Below, in pieces: positions 1 through 13,228 of a stretch of DNA of 64,000 bases. The stretch comes from Anarhynchus alexandrinus (lineage: Eukaryota; Chordata; Aves; Charadriiformes; Charadriidae), in contig VUYV01000003.1 of assembly GCA_008711295.1 (NCBI GenBank), positions 5,215,326-5,279,325 of the forward strand, in the 5' to 3' direction. The position numbers and the translations under genes are program-made. The notes beneath the pieces are model-generated. The model was given only the letters and a program-made list of their open reading frames with translations, was not told the origin of the DNA and did not search any database. Every line of letters starts with the position of its first letter. Position 1 is the first letter of the stretch.

Positions 1-508
1 AAGAGCCCTTTGAGCTCTGCTGAACAGCAGCAGGATGCATGCCAGGATCGCCCCTTGAGTAGGGACGGCTCTCAAGGTTACTTCTCAAAAATAAGATGTT
101 CCGTGCTGCAACAGATCCTCAGTAAGTGGTTTATAACACATTAAACTTTGAAATCTTAGCTAAGTGATATAAAGGATTGATTGTGCATTTATAAACCTTT
201 AGACATAAACCGTTGACCAAGTCTGGGAACAGGATTGGATCCAGCTGCACCTAGCATCCTCTCTGAGAAGGAGTTTAGAAAGCAAGGTGGTCCTTTCTGA
301 TCCTCATGACTCAACAGGAGGGTCTCCCTGTCAGTTTTGTCTGTCCCTGTCCTCTACTCAGTAAATAACCAAGTGTATCTTGCCATCAAATCTTGTTAAA
401 CCACTGTCACATTTACTATCAAACTTTGTTAAATCCCTGTTGTATATCAATAAATCGCTGTTTCTCTCTCTCTGTGCATCTCTGAAGTGCATCACTCCAC
501 CTGTGACA
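1..508 (+). mobile_element. Right part of an endogenous retrovirus LTR, cut by the window edge
   Basis: Reads as the U3-R-U5 part of a long terminal repeat on the plus strand. It contains a candidate polyadenylation signal (AATAAA within ATCAATAAATCGCTG, near 450), a short C/T-rich stretch after it, and a plausible terminus ending in TGTGACA at 502-508. Three related motifs beginning ATCAAA/ATCAAT sit at 385-407, 418-440 and 446-461, so the region before the poly(A) signal is internally repetitive. The overall sequence resembles, from memory, an abundant finch LTR family, but that could not be checked. The left end lies outside the window, so length and target-site duplication cannot be judged. 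No gag, pol or env sequence follows, which suggests a solo or truncated LTR. Confidence 0.6.
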
Positions 509-3421
509 TTGGTAGACTTCCCTTTTTCCTTTCTCTCCCTTTCTCCAGGGAAGCTATTAGTTTCTCTAATAAAACTGAGCAATTGTAAGAAATGCTGTAG
601 GTCCTTTTAAAGAGGAAGAAAAAATAAAATTAATTGTAGAAGAGGAAGAAATGAAAATGTTATAATGGACTATATTCAATGCACTCCACAGGTAAATATC
701 ATGACAAATTTGTGCATTCTATTACTTTTCATTTACTTTGTCACTTAAGAAATTTTACTTTAATTGTGTTGCAGTAGCAAAAAGAAGTACAGATATTATA
801 AAAAACCCTTCCACCTTTCAAGAAACTGTCATTTAAAAATTAAAAAAAAAAGGGTCAAATCTCAAAGAATGTTCTGTATTCTACAAAAAGTGGATAGACA
901 TATAAAATAAATTAATACTAGAACAGTTTTCTTTTAGTTCATCTTGCTTCTGGACTATCACTGAAGTGGGTTAAAAATCAACTGAGAATATAAGAGCTTT
1001 TGCAATGCACTTCTTTATCTACCTTGATGTTAAGGGTTTTTTCTGCAAGGCCTTTAAAGCCTTTAGTGTTTTGTTTTGGGAGAACAAACAGCTTTCAACT
1101 GTAAGGAAGATAAGTTCTCCTAGCAGTTATTTTGTCTTTCCCTAGTGGTCTACTGGCTGGAGGTTTAAAGTTTGCTGTCCTCTAGAGACTTAGATTTAAA
1201 GTGAAAAAAGATGACATTTAACTGGAATAAAAACAGATATAAAATTTCAGATGAATAAGTAATGACAGAGATGTAATATTAATAGTGTTTATCCATGTTC
1301 TGATTTTGTATTCCTGATACATTGTTAAGTAAAAAAAGAAGGGGAAAAAAAAGAAAAAAGCTAGACATGGAACTGGTGTATGTGAGTTTTGCAGCTGCAA
1401 TAGTTTACAAGCAGGCTGTTTTATCCCAGAATCTCATATTAAATTACTTTCTCAGAATAGCTTATTACTTTCGGTTCTTTTTTGGTATGCTAAGTGGGCC
1501 TGACAAAACCCCTTCACCTGAATTTAATCTGAAGGAGGAAAGACTTTGTAGGATCTGTGATCACAGACCTAAAGGAAACAGATTACAGACAGAGCAGGGA
1601 ATAGTATTTGGCCTTGGTCTTTTTTCTGTACGAAGGATATTGTACAGATTTATACCAGTAGTCCTATATGTTGCATCACTGTGCCCCAACCCACATTTTA
1701 TTTAAAGTAAGATAATGTAGTTAGTCTAAATCTATCAATAATTGGAAAACAGTAATTTAATTCTTCGTAATCACTTGCTTCTGTGATATGGGAGTCCAAG
1801 TAATTTTGATTGTACGATAAGACGTTTTCACCTTTTCAAATCTGAGCATATTTGTCCTAAGCTAGGTTCTGATCTTGATTATGCTTTTACAAGCACAGAA
1901 GTAGCTTCATAGGAGCTTTTAATTTATAATGCCATGACTGAGACACCGTCTCCCCCAGTGTCCTTTGCTGTGTGTTTATCAACATCCTTGTCAGTGTCAA
2001 TTGTGTTTTCATTGTTTCCTGTCTCGTTCTCTTTTTTCTGATAGTCTAGTATTGACTCCTGATCCCTTGGCTCAGATCCCATCTCTATTAAGCCTTGTCC
2101 AGTTGAGTGCAACATACTTGTACCTCTTTCTGGCAGACATTCCAATGCCTCATTAGTTTTCAGAAGATATATTCCACTTCTGCTAACACTCTTTTATACC
2201 TTATCTATATGGCATTTTGTGATCTGGGTATGGCTTTTCTTCTCATCTGTACATTACATTTTAGTTCCTAGATGAATGTTTACTTCCAGAAATGGTATTT
2301 TATTCCACTTTAAATTAATTTATGAAATTTTCTTTTTATAATATGAGGCTTCTTTGTTGGTCTGCTCTTTATTGGGGTAATGATTTTGCATTTGATTAAC
2401 AGATTGGCAGGAGAGAATAGACATTTTAGTTTCTGTATACGGAAAACCATTAAAAACAAATATGGAGGGAGGCAGTGATAATACTGCTTTGGAAAACACT
2501 TTTTTTGCTTCTGCTTTTAAAGATTATCAAATTTTTAAATACTTTTACTACACTTGTCACTTTGCAGTGTCCTTCTATTTCTCACTTATATGACTGTGTA
2601 AAGTGGTTATCCTCTTGATTTTTTTTCATCGCCATTGCTTCTAGAAGTGCTTGTTGTATCTTCAGCTTCCTTCTCTACTTTCCTTTTGGCATCTTGTCAG
2701 AAAATTACATAACCAGCTGTTGCATTTTGATCAAACAATTCATTTACCATGGCCACATGTAATATCAGTGACAGAAAGAAGAGAGAAGACAGGCCTTGCT
2801 TTCCTAATGTTAGCCAGGGACAAAACTACAAATACAATTGTACTTCTGGCTCATGCCAGGAAAATTCATTAATGACCCCAACAAGCTTGCACCCAGGAAA
2901 ATGTGAAAGAAGCTTTGTCTCCTCCATTGCACCCTGCAGTTCTGTTCATGGCACGACTATTTTACATAATGTTGTAGTTCCACTCTCTGATAGTGCTTCT
3001 TGTGGGATGGTAAACAGTTTGGAAGTCTTTCTGCTTTCTAAGCATCCCTGAAGGACATTAGTTTTCACTTAATTTTTCACAGACACAAGTGTTATGGGTT
3101 TGTCGGGTTTTAGGAAAACTACTCCTTTCAGGCCTGGCTTGTTCCCACATGAGCAATTCTGGGTTTATGCAGTGCTATAATACTATGGATCCACGGCGGA
3201 ACCTGTTTGTTTTTTTCTGCAACAGGTTTCTTTTCTTTTCTTTTTTTTTTTGTACATATCATATATTTTCCACCAAATTCATGAAAGTAAATAATCTTTC
3301 AGTAAAGTATAATTGGGTGTGATTCTTTTCCAGATTCAGCATTAAAAATACTTGCAATTTGCTGTGATCATGATATCCAGCAATAAATGTATGTATCAGA
3401 AAAGCTTCTGTGCTCAGTTGT
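509..3421. other. Unique AT-rich DNA, no gene seen
   Basis: No recognisable gene or repeat family. The longest open frame (1322-1705, 127 codons) starts in a lysine-rich run made by a poly-purine tract and shows no domain. A cysteine-containing 100-codon frame at 2749-3051 is also unrecognised. Short homopolymers occur at about 841-852 (A) and 3230-3252 (T-rich). Confidence 0.6.
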
Positions 3422-3988
3422 TGTACTGGGTCTGGTTGGGATGGAGTTAACTTTCTTCATAGCAGCCCATATGGTGCTGTGCTTTGCATTTGTGGCTAAA
3501 ACAGTGTTGAAAACACACCAGTGTTTTGGCTATTGCTGAACAGTGCTTACACAGCATCACGACTTCTCTCTTTCCCCCCTGCCACAAGAGACCAGGCTGG
3601 GGGTGGGCAAAGGGTTGGGAGGGGACCTAGCCTGGACAGCTGACTCCAGCTGACCAAAGGGATATTCCATACCGTATGATGTTGTGTTCAGCAATAAAAG
3701 TTCAAGGAAAGGAGGAGGAATGGGGGACATTCATGGTTATGGCATTTATCTTCCCAAGGAATGGTTGGTTACACATGTTGAGACCCTGCTTCCCAGGAAG
3801 TGGCTGGACATCTGCAGTGAATGCTTTTTGTACTTTGCTTGCGTGCACAGCTTTTGCTTTCCCTGTTAAAATGTCTTTATCTCAATCCGCAAGTCTTCTC
3901 CTGTCTCTTTTCTCCCCATTCCATGGAAGAGGGGAGTAAGCAAGATGCAGGGTGGTTTTTGGCTGCTGGCCAGGGTTAACCTACTACA
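3422..3988 (+). mobile_element. Solo LTR, avian ERVL-like family, plus strand
   Basis: A 567-bp element starting TGTACTGGGT and ending ACCTACTACA, so the ends form an imperfect TGTA...TACA inverted repeat as in retroviral LTRs. A poly(A) signal AATAAA lies near 3692-3697 inside the motif CAGCAATAAAAG, which the minus-strand LTRs at 34.6 and 42.6 kb share in opposite orientation. The first 60 bp (GGAGTTAACTTTC, then AGCAGCCCAT and GCTGTGCTTTG) match the reverse complement of those two LTRs with moderate divergence, so all belong to one superfamily. No internal retroviral genes flank it. The 5 bp on either side (GTTGT and CCTAT) do not match, so the target-site duplication is lost or the ends are slightly misplaced. 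Confidence 0.75.
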
Positions 3989-4719
3989 CCTATTTATCCT
4001 AACCTACTTGCTCTTGAAATTGGTGTAGAAATATGAAGAGATATTTCCAAGACTTTTTCTAGAAGAGTTAAAAATATTTTGTTGTCCCTATTTTTTTCTC
4101 TCTGATGCTAGACTAATAATGGTGCAATCCAGCTTTCATGCTCCCTGCCTAAATTGTTGTTTTGCACTGGGTTGGAATGGGGGGTGAGGTGAGAGAGATG
4201 GTGCAGAGTTCTTTCTGAATCTCAGTAAAAAAGGCTTAACAACAAATGGCTTAATGATGGTGGGGGGTGAAAACACTTGGGTGGTACTTTCTCACTGTTG
4301 TGTGGATTAGTGATGTGGCATAGGATGTGGATCCACATAGCGATGTGGATAAGATGCGGCAGGGGTACACATGAAGCAAAAGCACCTACATCTCCCACAG
4401 GAGTATACAAACACGGAACAGTCACTCACAGATGAGGGGATGAACTGGAAACTCATTTGACCATTTGGGGACCTATGTCTATAACTCTGTGTGTGAGCTG
4501 ATAGAGGGATTAGAACTTTTGGCTCTTTGTTGAATTTTGTAAGTGGCTAGTATCATGGTTTATCTGCTTCATTATTGATATTGATCCTGTTGTATAATTC
4601 ACTTATTGGTAGTTAATAACATCATTAATAAATCAATGAACCACTTCGTGATTTGGTTTAAACTACATGAACTGGGCAGTTTCTCACTATGGCAGTTCAC
4701 TAGAGAAAGCTCTCAGCAG
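3989..4719. other. Unique DNA between an LTR and a CR1 tail
   Basis: No gene seen. The only pattern is a cluster of GATGTGG-like words at about 4300-4360, too irregular to be called a tandem repeat. Confidence 0.5.
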
Positions 4720-4816
4720 GGACATGGTTTAAAAGTGGGCCTGGTAGTTAGATAACGGTTGGACTTGACGATCTTAAAGGTCTTTTCCAGCCATAATGAT
4801 TCTATGATTCTATGAT
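4720..4816 (+). mobile_element. CR1 LINE, 3' tail only
   Basis: The stretch GGTTGGACTTGACGATCTTA followed by AAGGTCTTTTCCAGCC and repeated GATTCTAT units is the 3' untranslated end of a CR1 retrotransposon. The octamer repeat is the recognition tail used for target-primed reverse transcription in this family. Only about 95 bp remain, so the copy is strongly 5'-truncated and codes for nothing. Confidence 0.85.
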
Positions 4817-7800
4817 TTGGGTACAAAGTCTTCATAAGTACCATTTCCTTGTTTTGTTCTACCCATTACACATTGGATTTTGGTTAGTTCTTCTCTTCAA
4901 CGTTTCTTCCAGTTCTGTATTGCATGCTCCAATATCTTGAACCAAAGAATCCAGTTAGACATTATTCAAATATAAAATTTATACACTATGTGAGTAAATA
5001 TACAATGAACAAACCCTCATGTACTTGTCATCCTTTTCAAAGAAGCCAAGGGTGTGAGATTCCCTGTCAGCCACCTTCTACCAACCCTATAGGGTTTGTG
5101 TTACTGATGCTGGTCCTTAGTAACAGTGGCACTTCTCTTTCTTCCACTGTGCACAAAGCACTAGCTTAAGGATGCCTAAAGCTTCCAACACCCTAGATGA
5201 GACAGAGTTTTCCTATTTAGAAGTCTTTTTAATTCTGTCCTAATCAAGATGTTAATAGCACTATCTATGCTATACAGAATAATGCAGCGGATGTGGTCAG
5301 CTGACTAAGTATAAAGAGAAGGGGGGTTAACACCTAACAGTTACTGAAAAAATCTCATTTCATTAAGTGGATATACACATGGTAGAATTTCGTGCACACT
5401 TTGAGAACTACCTATTAAACTAAAGAATTAAAAAAAGGAAGAAAAAAGGGTATGTAATAAGGAGAGAATTAAAAAGAAACTTGAGGAATAGGCAGCAAAA
5501 CATAAGTGTCTCATCCAGGTAGAATACACTACTGGAGGTGGCGATACCAGGTGCGTACCCACCTATGGCCAGGTCTGCTCAGTGCAGCCATGAGCTAGAA
5601 CAGTGCTGCCAGACAACAGCCTCATGTTGCAGGAGATGGTGAGAGTAGTAGCCACAGTGGCAGAGTTTTCCTTTCCACTTTGGTTATCTCCAATATTTTA
5701 CTTTTCCTTTGTATCTCTTTGAAGGAACCAAAAGAGATTAAGGATTTGAATCTTGTCATTATTTTATCCCTTATTTAGGCATCCTTCTCTATGGATTTGT
5801 TTTGTTCCATTGATTTCCAATTCTATTCTCCTTTGCTAGTAACAGATGATCATAATGCAGTCTTCTGTGATGCCAGTGCATTTTTTTTGTATGAAAGAAT
5901 CCAGACTTTCTGTCCTTCATTTTAGAAATGAGTTTATCCAAAAGGATGATATTTGCCAAAGTCTTAAAAGTACAGGCCATGATTCAAATGGTTTCTAAGC
6001 AACTTAGACACATTTCAAAATGATACCCATAGTAATTAAGTTAGAAGGGATCTGGCATATACCGAGCATATTTGTCTGACACTATCTTAATTGGTTAAGA
6101 TTAATGGACACAATCCTGTATTAAAAAAGGGAAGTTTGAGTAATGGAATAAAGGGCAATATATAGAGAGTATTGCTACCTGGTGATTAATGGCCTAATGA
6201 CATTCTTTTTTCATTTACAAAGAAAGATTTTGCTTATGTGGTTTTCTTTTCCTCTTTTGTGATTGAATCATACGCAAAAAAGATCCAGCCATTAATATTT
6301 TTCATGACCTAGCTCCTCTGTCTGACTGTTAGGTGATGTATGAGTACATTTATTGAAGTAAAGAAAATAACTGCAGTGTGGTTGTTCTTTTATGTTCCAA
6401 ACATCTTGTGAACTGGGTAATGCCAGTTGACAAGACCCAGATATGTAAAGCTAGATCTGTCTGCCAACTTGGTTATTTGTAAAATTTTATGTAATTTCTT
6501 CTGCTTTTCTCTCTTAGTCATCTAATACAATATTTGCAAATGGCTACATGACTTTGAAGTAATTAAAATGTAAATTAAGAGAAGTACTATGGCTGATGGG
6601 GAGAACCAGAGGGCTACTGGGTAAGATGGTCTTTTTGTCTTTACAACTGTAATTTTTAAGAACTTGTATCAGTCAGCTTTTCCGGACAGAGTAAGTTTTG
6701 CAATTAGCATGGATGGCACTAAACACATCAAGGTGATAGAAGTCAGTTAGGGAAATAAATTCAGTAAGTTCACCCATTTATAATCCAGATGTATCAACTT
6801 CAGCATTAAAATGATAGTTCACATAACATGCAGTTTGGTAATTTCATGTTTTAAGTGAATCATATTTCAATTAGTCTGAAGTCAGTCTACCAAACTGTAA
6901 CAAAATTTGTGCCAAGTTGAAAAGTGATTACAGAATAGCTATAGTGCATTGCTTGTCTCTTTAAAAATGATTACTTATAAGTACATATACAAATAAATAT
7001 TATAATAACTATCAAGATGCCTGCCTGCAGCTCTAGGTGCCCTAAAATGTTTAGAAGCTTTTAAGCTATGGCTGTATGAGAAAGTATAGTGGCACAAAAG
7101 GAGTGGATCTGTAGGATACAATGGTTGGCATTAAGAAGTGGATGCTTGCAATTTATCTGTCTTTGGAGGGTTTACTACGGACCAGATATAGTTTTGTTCA
7201 GTGGGACTCCTCCCATTAGCAAGTTGAGTGCAGGAACATGATCCTAGGCTGCATCTTCTGGCAAAGTAGAGGTGATCAGGAGATTCACTGCAAAACCACA
7301 CTGAGATCTGAGATATTTGCTCTCTTGCAGTAGCACCGTTGAGGTCTCAAGAACCCCATGAGTACATGAGCACTTTACTACCCAGTTACCCAGGTTTCTA
7401 GGGCCTACAGAACCTCTGTTCAGGCTTTCCTTATTTCTCAGGCTATACTAGGAAATCCACAAATACTGTCAGGGAAAAGATAAAGATGACGGAGGTCCCT
7501 GAAGGCCTCACAAGCCCTGTCAGAAACCACTCGAAAATAAGAAAGATCTTATCCAGTATACAAGACTCTGCTGTCCTCGTATTTTTTTTTCAAAATCTGC
7601 TTGATTTTATAGCTATCATTGGGAGTTTGGGGAGTGATGGCATTGAAAACACTGCCAAGTTTTTAATTGTGTTAATTCTAATGTTCTGTCTTCAGCTATG
7701 CAAAACTCCCAGGAGTCCGCCATATTTTAGAAAAGGTTGGCTGGCATATGCTTGCTATTAAGTACAAGTGTATGCTAGTATAATTACCTATATATCTGTT

Positions 7801-10800
7801 AGACATGTGTTTAAGAACCTTTATAATTTGGATATTCAGGGTTTTTAGAAAAAAATTTATGGAAATAAAATATAATGATACTTACCCAGTTTTACCTGTA
7901 TTTACAAGAGGTTTTGAAAATTAAGGCTTTTAAATAAGCCTTAACTGTTCTAATATAGAACTTACACTTTCCAAATGATTAATATGACATTTTTAGCAAT
8001 CAAATAACCGCTCTGTTTGTGATTAGACCATACTTTAGATATTTGCATGCATCCTTTCTTGTGTGAGAATTACAGAACTTATGCTTGGATAGTTAATATA
8101 AGCAGTTCAAATTAGTAAGTATTATTAAATTATGAGAAAGAATGACTACGGCATTGCATAAATTGTTTTCTTCTCATCAAAACAATACTTGAACAGGTTA
8201 TTTTTCTGTGACTTGAGACCTGAAAGTCACTTTGCATCCAATTTTTCTTAGTATAGTTTAAGACCGATCAATGGACTGTAGCAATGAATATCAGTCTAAT
8301 AAAATATGTTTGTGTGTCTACGTAAACTTTTCCACCCTGGAAATAACAATAAATGTTCAAAATACAGCTATTGCCAGCAGTTATTATTCAGTAGCCTAAA
8401 GTAAGAAGCTCTCAAAAAAATTATGCATGTACTCAGCTCTTCATTGTTTTTCTTAAAGCAGCTCATGACAGAATTTTAAATAACTAAAGGCAATTTTCTG
8501 AAATCACTGTCTGGGAGGTGAGGTGAGAGTAAGGGCAGTGCGCATATAACAAGTTAACAGATATTTCCAGGTTTCCTTTCACAACATAATAATGGTAATT
8601 TATACCAGGCAGAATGAGTTTTAATTGAACATCTTTCAAGCAGCAGTACATGGACTAGTTTGGATTAATGTTCGCAAATGTGGAGAGCTTAATGCTCAGT
8701 TTCAGAGCGTGCAATAACTTTCTGTTTTATCAACATGCCAGACTGGAGCTTAAAGCATATTTGGCATATTTACATATTCATACTACACTGTTACTGTGCA
8801 GATTCTGCAATGTCACATTGGGACTACATGGTGAGGAAATGCAAAAGCAATTTACCATTACGACTGTTCAGAATCTCCAATATTTTCCTGATTTTCTTTA
8901 TTTACAGATGGCTTCTTAGGCCAACATTTTGCACAATAACTAATCAAACTAATTTGTTGCCTGCTCAGAATGTAATGTTTTGATTAGAACATTTTAGTTT
9001 CAGGTCTATATTTCCCATATATAAACTAAATTGTAGCACAGTTTGTAATTGTTTCTGCATGCAGTTCAAGTAGGCAGAATTATGGATGAATACTCTAGAG
9101 AGAAAAGAAAAAAGACTTCAGTTCCATGCTCGGAGTTTTGGAGATATTCACTCTAGTAGAGGTACTGAAACCACAGATATCTGAATGGTAAGATGCTCAT
9201 TACACAGGTGCATCCTATATCTAAACCAACCATATTCATTCTAGTTCATTCTCATTCAAGTGACAGCCTCTCTGTATTGTCATTGGGTCTGCATTTTTTC
9301 CAAGGAAATTGGCTGTTTCAAGATCTATATTGTACTCAGACTTTTAGCTCACTGACTAGGGAACGTTGTGATTTATTTAAATAGTGTGTAAATGCCATCC
9401 TTTGATTTGTTTTCAGTGAGTGCATTGTGAAATGTATTACAGCTGTGCTTACAGTTATTTAAAAGCACAGAGAAAAAACACACACATATGCATGTGTGTA
9501 TTTATGGTTGGAGATATACATATATATATTGTACATATAGTTCATGGAGTGTTTAAAAAAAAAAAGAAAAGCCACAAGATTGTTATAGTATCTTACCTTC
9601 AATCAAAGAAATATGTTAATTCGAATTGCAATAGGCAAGTCTCCTTGATACTCAGAAGTGGAATGCATGGGAAAGCATTATGCTCTCTTTCCATGTTAGT
9701 TAAAGCCAAACATATTCTGTTCAGAGGAAGCAATAGATCTGGACTGTGGCTTGTCTCCCTTTCACTTTGTCAGAAGGAAGCTTCCCGCTTCCTTCTTTGT
9801 GTAAAGCGTGCAAGTAGAATATGTCCCGTGGATACCTTCTTACTGCTGAGTGAAACATAAAGGTAGACACGAATGTGATTAGTATTGATTAATTTGCATT
9901 TGAGTGGACAAACATAATTGTCTAGTTCTCTCAGTAACCATGTCATTTTTATAGTATTAGACATACCACTGTATATCCTTGGTTTATTATGTGATTTAAT
10001 GTGAACGCTTCTTGGAAGAACGACTATGCAGTTATCTTTTTAAAGTATTAATTGCAGAAGAACCAAATGCCTTTATTTCAGTCTATGACTCCTGCTTTTA
10101 TTTCTTTCAACTATAAAATATTAAGAGCAGAAAATGTTACTGTTAATCCTCTTCTGATTTCAAAATTTATGTGACAGTGAATGCAATTAATCCATTTTTT
10201 CATTACTTTTCCTGAGAAAATATGCACAGGCATGAACAAGTAACAGCTTTGACTTGATAAAATAACATTTTAAACTCAGTTTATAAAACTTTAAAATAAT
10301 GATTCAAAATTTAAAAAAAATCTATCAAGTGGCTTTAGTTTTCATGCTTCCGTAGGTTTGCTCTTCATATAGTGTTAGAGTAGCTCTGTCAGATTGAGAA
10401 AGGTAAATGTAGATGTCTGATTAATTCGTGTTTATTTTCATCACATCATGTTACATCAGACCAGAATAACATAACACGAAGTGACAAAAATGCAACTTAA
10501 TCTGAAACTATGCAATTCACTTACAGTCAGAAGTATGAACTTTTGGAATGAAAATCAAATTACTTGAAAGTTCATCATTCCCTTTCTCTTTCTCTTCTTT
10601 TTTCAAAGGTAAATACAAGTGTGGTGCTGCTATTTTGAAAAGCTTTCATGGGAGAATCAAGTCACCCTGGAGAAAAGAGGTTGGACAGAAGAAAAAAAAA
10701 ACAAGGGAAAATATAGGACACTTCATTGCCATTTGTCAAAACCACCTCTGTATACTGCAAATGGCTTCCTAAAGATGATTATATTAAGAGTAGCTAAGCT

Positions 10801-11026
10801 TATCTTTTGGTTTTATACTTCTGGTGATCTTTAAACTTAGAGTTTGATAGCAGTGACCATTTGTGGCAATCAAAACCCAATGATTTTATGTTGGATGTAA
10901 GTATGTACCAATAACTTACAAAAGATGACTGTAACCCGAGTTAGGAAGACTGGGTTTTCAATTGTATTCAAATGTCTAAAGATGTGTCCTAATTAATTCC
11001 ACCTTACTGAGGCAAGTAAGTTTGCA
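4817..11026. other. Unique AT-rich DNA, no gene seen
   Basis: About 6.2 kb with no recognisable gene or young repeat. A perfect 10-bp inverted repeat (CAGTTTGGTA at 6831-6840, TACCAAACTG at 6888-6897) with a 47-bp loop is present but is short enough to be chance. Alternating CA/TG and TA runs occur at about 9478-9541. Open frames here (the longest 146 codons at 9420-9860) are lysine- and serine-rich with no domain. A tract at 10570-10600 is pyrimidine-rich and followed by CAAAG/GTAAAT. Confidence 0.55.
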
Positions 11027-11480
11027 ATCATAGAATCATAGAATCATAGAATGGTTTAGGTTGGAAAGGACCTTGAAGATCATCGAGTTCCAACCCCCCT
11101 GCCATAGGCAGGGACACCTCCCACTAGACCAGGCTGCCCAAGGCCACGTCCAGCCTGGCCTTGAACACCTCCAGGGATGGGGACTCAACAACCTCTCTGG
11201 GCAACCTGTTCCAGTGCCTCACCACCCTCAAAGTGAAAAACTTCTTCCTAATGTTCAATCTAAACCTGCCCTCTTCCAGTTTGAAGCCATTCCCCCTTGT
11301 CCTGTCACTACATGCCCTAGTAAAAAGTCCTTCCCCAGCTCTCCTGTAGGCCCCCTTTAGGTACTGAAAGGCCGCAATAAGATCTCCCCGGAGCCTTCTC
11401 TTCTCCAGGCTGAACAGCCCCAACTCCTTCAGCCTCTCCTCATAGGAGAGGTGCTCCAGCCCTCGGATCATCCTCGTGGC
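11027..11480 (-). mobile_element. CR1 LINE, 5'-truncated, minus strand
   Basis: A 454-bp CR1 3' fragment on the minus strand. Its 3' tail is at the left, where three ATAGAATC units (reverse complement of the ATTCTATG octamer) open the element at 11027. Next come the 3' UTR (GATCATCGAGTTCCAAC, then CAGGGACACCTCCCACTAG) and the C-terminal coding part. The right edge at about 11480 is the 5' truncation. The open frame and intact octamers suggest a relatively young copy compared with the CR1 pieces at 35.2 and 44.2 kb. Confidence 0.93.
11124..11471 (-). pseudogene. CR1 ORF2 C-terminal remnant
   Basis: A 115-codon frame on the minus strand encodes the extreme C-terminus of CR1 ORF2, downstream of the reverse transcriptase catalytic domain. 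Typical family features can be read: [20 protein letters not shown] near the start, a basic [14 protein letters not shown] segment, and the ending [20 protein letters not shown]. The endonuclease and the catalytic RT motifs are absent because of 5' truncation, so it cannot encode an active enzyme. The ATG that opens the frame is an internal methionine of ORF2, not a true start. Frames on the opposite strand (11061-11360, 11161-11349) are shadows. Confidence 0.9.
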
Positions 11481-13228
11481 AATAGTCAGGTTATTGAATC
11501 TATCATCAATGGAAAGAAACTGCAGCTCCTAGGTTCTGAGCTGTCCCAAGTCATGACCTGGGTATGGCTCTTTTCCTAAGAAGAAGTGATGGAACCCAGA
11601 GTGGTGACACTTGTCACGTGGAGACCTAGCGTAAACACCTGGAGGTAAGAAAATGGATCCAGATCTCTCTGCATCCTGTGGCACTTAAGCACTACTGAAC
11701 CAGTCTCAGGACTAGTTTCAGTTGTCCAGCCAGGAAAAGGCTGATGTGTACACACCAACACCAGGATCTTCCCATTCTTCCAGAATGGTTTGTAGCCACT
11801 TGTAACTCTTTCCTTTTTGTTGTCTGTTCCTATCTTCACGTATCACTAAGTCTGCAGTATAAGGAGAAAAGTATGTATGTATGTGCATTCTTTCCTATCC
11901 TCAACTTGCTACAGTCAATGATGTTGACACTAAAACAGGAGACAGAGGATTTTTTCTTTGGTGCTGAGAAAGAGCAGAAACCTGAAAGTCATGGATATAT
12001 TTTTAGCAGCACACAGAGTAAAGATATATGAGGTGACTATTCTGTGGTATATGAAATAAAGTATACACCATACTGCTATTCTGGAGGCCATTTCTCAATG
12101 GCAACAATTATAGTTATCCAAGGTAAACATTTTATCCTGTGCTGTCCATGGTCTGGACCCATAAATGAAGCAGGCATAATGTTTGCTCTCTCAATTGTAC
12201 TTTATGACAGATAATACACAATATGTGTTTCTCAGACAAATTTTTTGGTTTAGTAACCATCTGTTCTTAATTTTGATGTGTAGCACTTGCAAAATACATG
12301 CAATAGTTTCTAGGTAGTTTTTTTTTAAAAATGGGTTTCAGTTTGGCAGCAGTTTCTTTTGACTGCAGTGGGAATTACAAAGCTAAATTTCTGTGTATTG
12401 CTTTTAAAATTTAGAGGCAGATGTCATGCAGCAGGAAGCAAACAAAGTTGTCCCTGGCTTAGGAGATTTCATCAATGCTGTGGTGTTGGTGACAGATTTA
12501 AGTATCTGAAGAAACTGGCACAGTCCTTTCTTTCTTTCTTACACCAATTTGACAAATGTAACTGTTTCACCTTTGTTCATCTGTACCCTTCCCTAATAAG
12601 TTTTTAATACACAGATATCACTCATAACTGTTCTTTTCCCTCCCTCATAATATTTAAGTCAGCAGGTATCACAGAAATAAATATTTTCTCACAGGCTTTT
12701 GATGACATTGCCTGTTAGGAATCATGCAGGCAGACTGCTTAACTCTTTTTCATTCATAAATATGAATTACTGCATTTTTCTCTATCTATTCCAGGAGCCT
12801 TGATCTCCAGGGATAATCTACATGTTTCTTAGATTTCATTAACATCCTTTGTGAGTTTTTAAGCAATATTGACCAAGGTTCAGGTCACTCCTTAAGGATT
12901 AATGATTAACTGGAAGGTACTGAAGCAGAAGGCATAGCCGAAAACCATTAGCTCCAGGTAGTCACTGGTTCTTTTGTAAAACAAGGCAACCCCTTTACTG
13001 TATATAATTTTGTTAACATTCCATCCATCTTAACGTGTCTCACTAATATTAGTTATTAATTCCTTTGCAACAATTGCGTAGTACATACACACTTTGTGCA
13101 TAAACACCATCTGGAAAAGAGTGGGTAGAAATAAGGTAAAAAGCAGCTGTTACAAAAGAAACATAACAGAAGAAACATGAACTTTTTATCTATAATTTGA
13201 CACTGTTTTCCTGTTTTTTTCTTTACAG
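11481..13228. other. Unique DNA, no gene seen
   Basis: No recognisable gene or repeat. Short frames at 11576-11839 (minus) and 11744-12031 (plus) overlap on opposite strands and have no recognisable domain. Confidence 0.5.

Noticed and set aside
1322..1705. 127-codon plus-strand frame
   Set aside because: It opens in a purine tract giving a Lys/Arg run, has no family resemblance I can see, and no supporting splice or promoter context.
2749..3051. 100-codon frame with several cysteines and an N-glycosylation-like site
   Set aside because: No signal peptide, no known cysteine spacing and an overlapping frame at 2651-2872. It is compatible with chance.
6831..6897. 10-bp perfect inverted repeat with a 47-bp loop as a possible microRNA-like hairpin
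   Set aside because: The stem is too short and the loop too long for a microRNA precursor, and the rest of the arms do not pair.
9420..9860. 146-codon plus-strand frame
   Set aside because: It passes through CA/TG and TA simple sequence and a poly(A) run, with no recognisable domain.
11061..11360. 99-codon plus-strand frame
   Set aside because: Antisense shadow of the CR1 ORF2 remnant on the minus strand.
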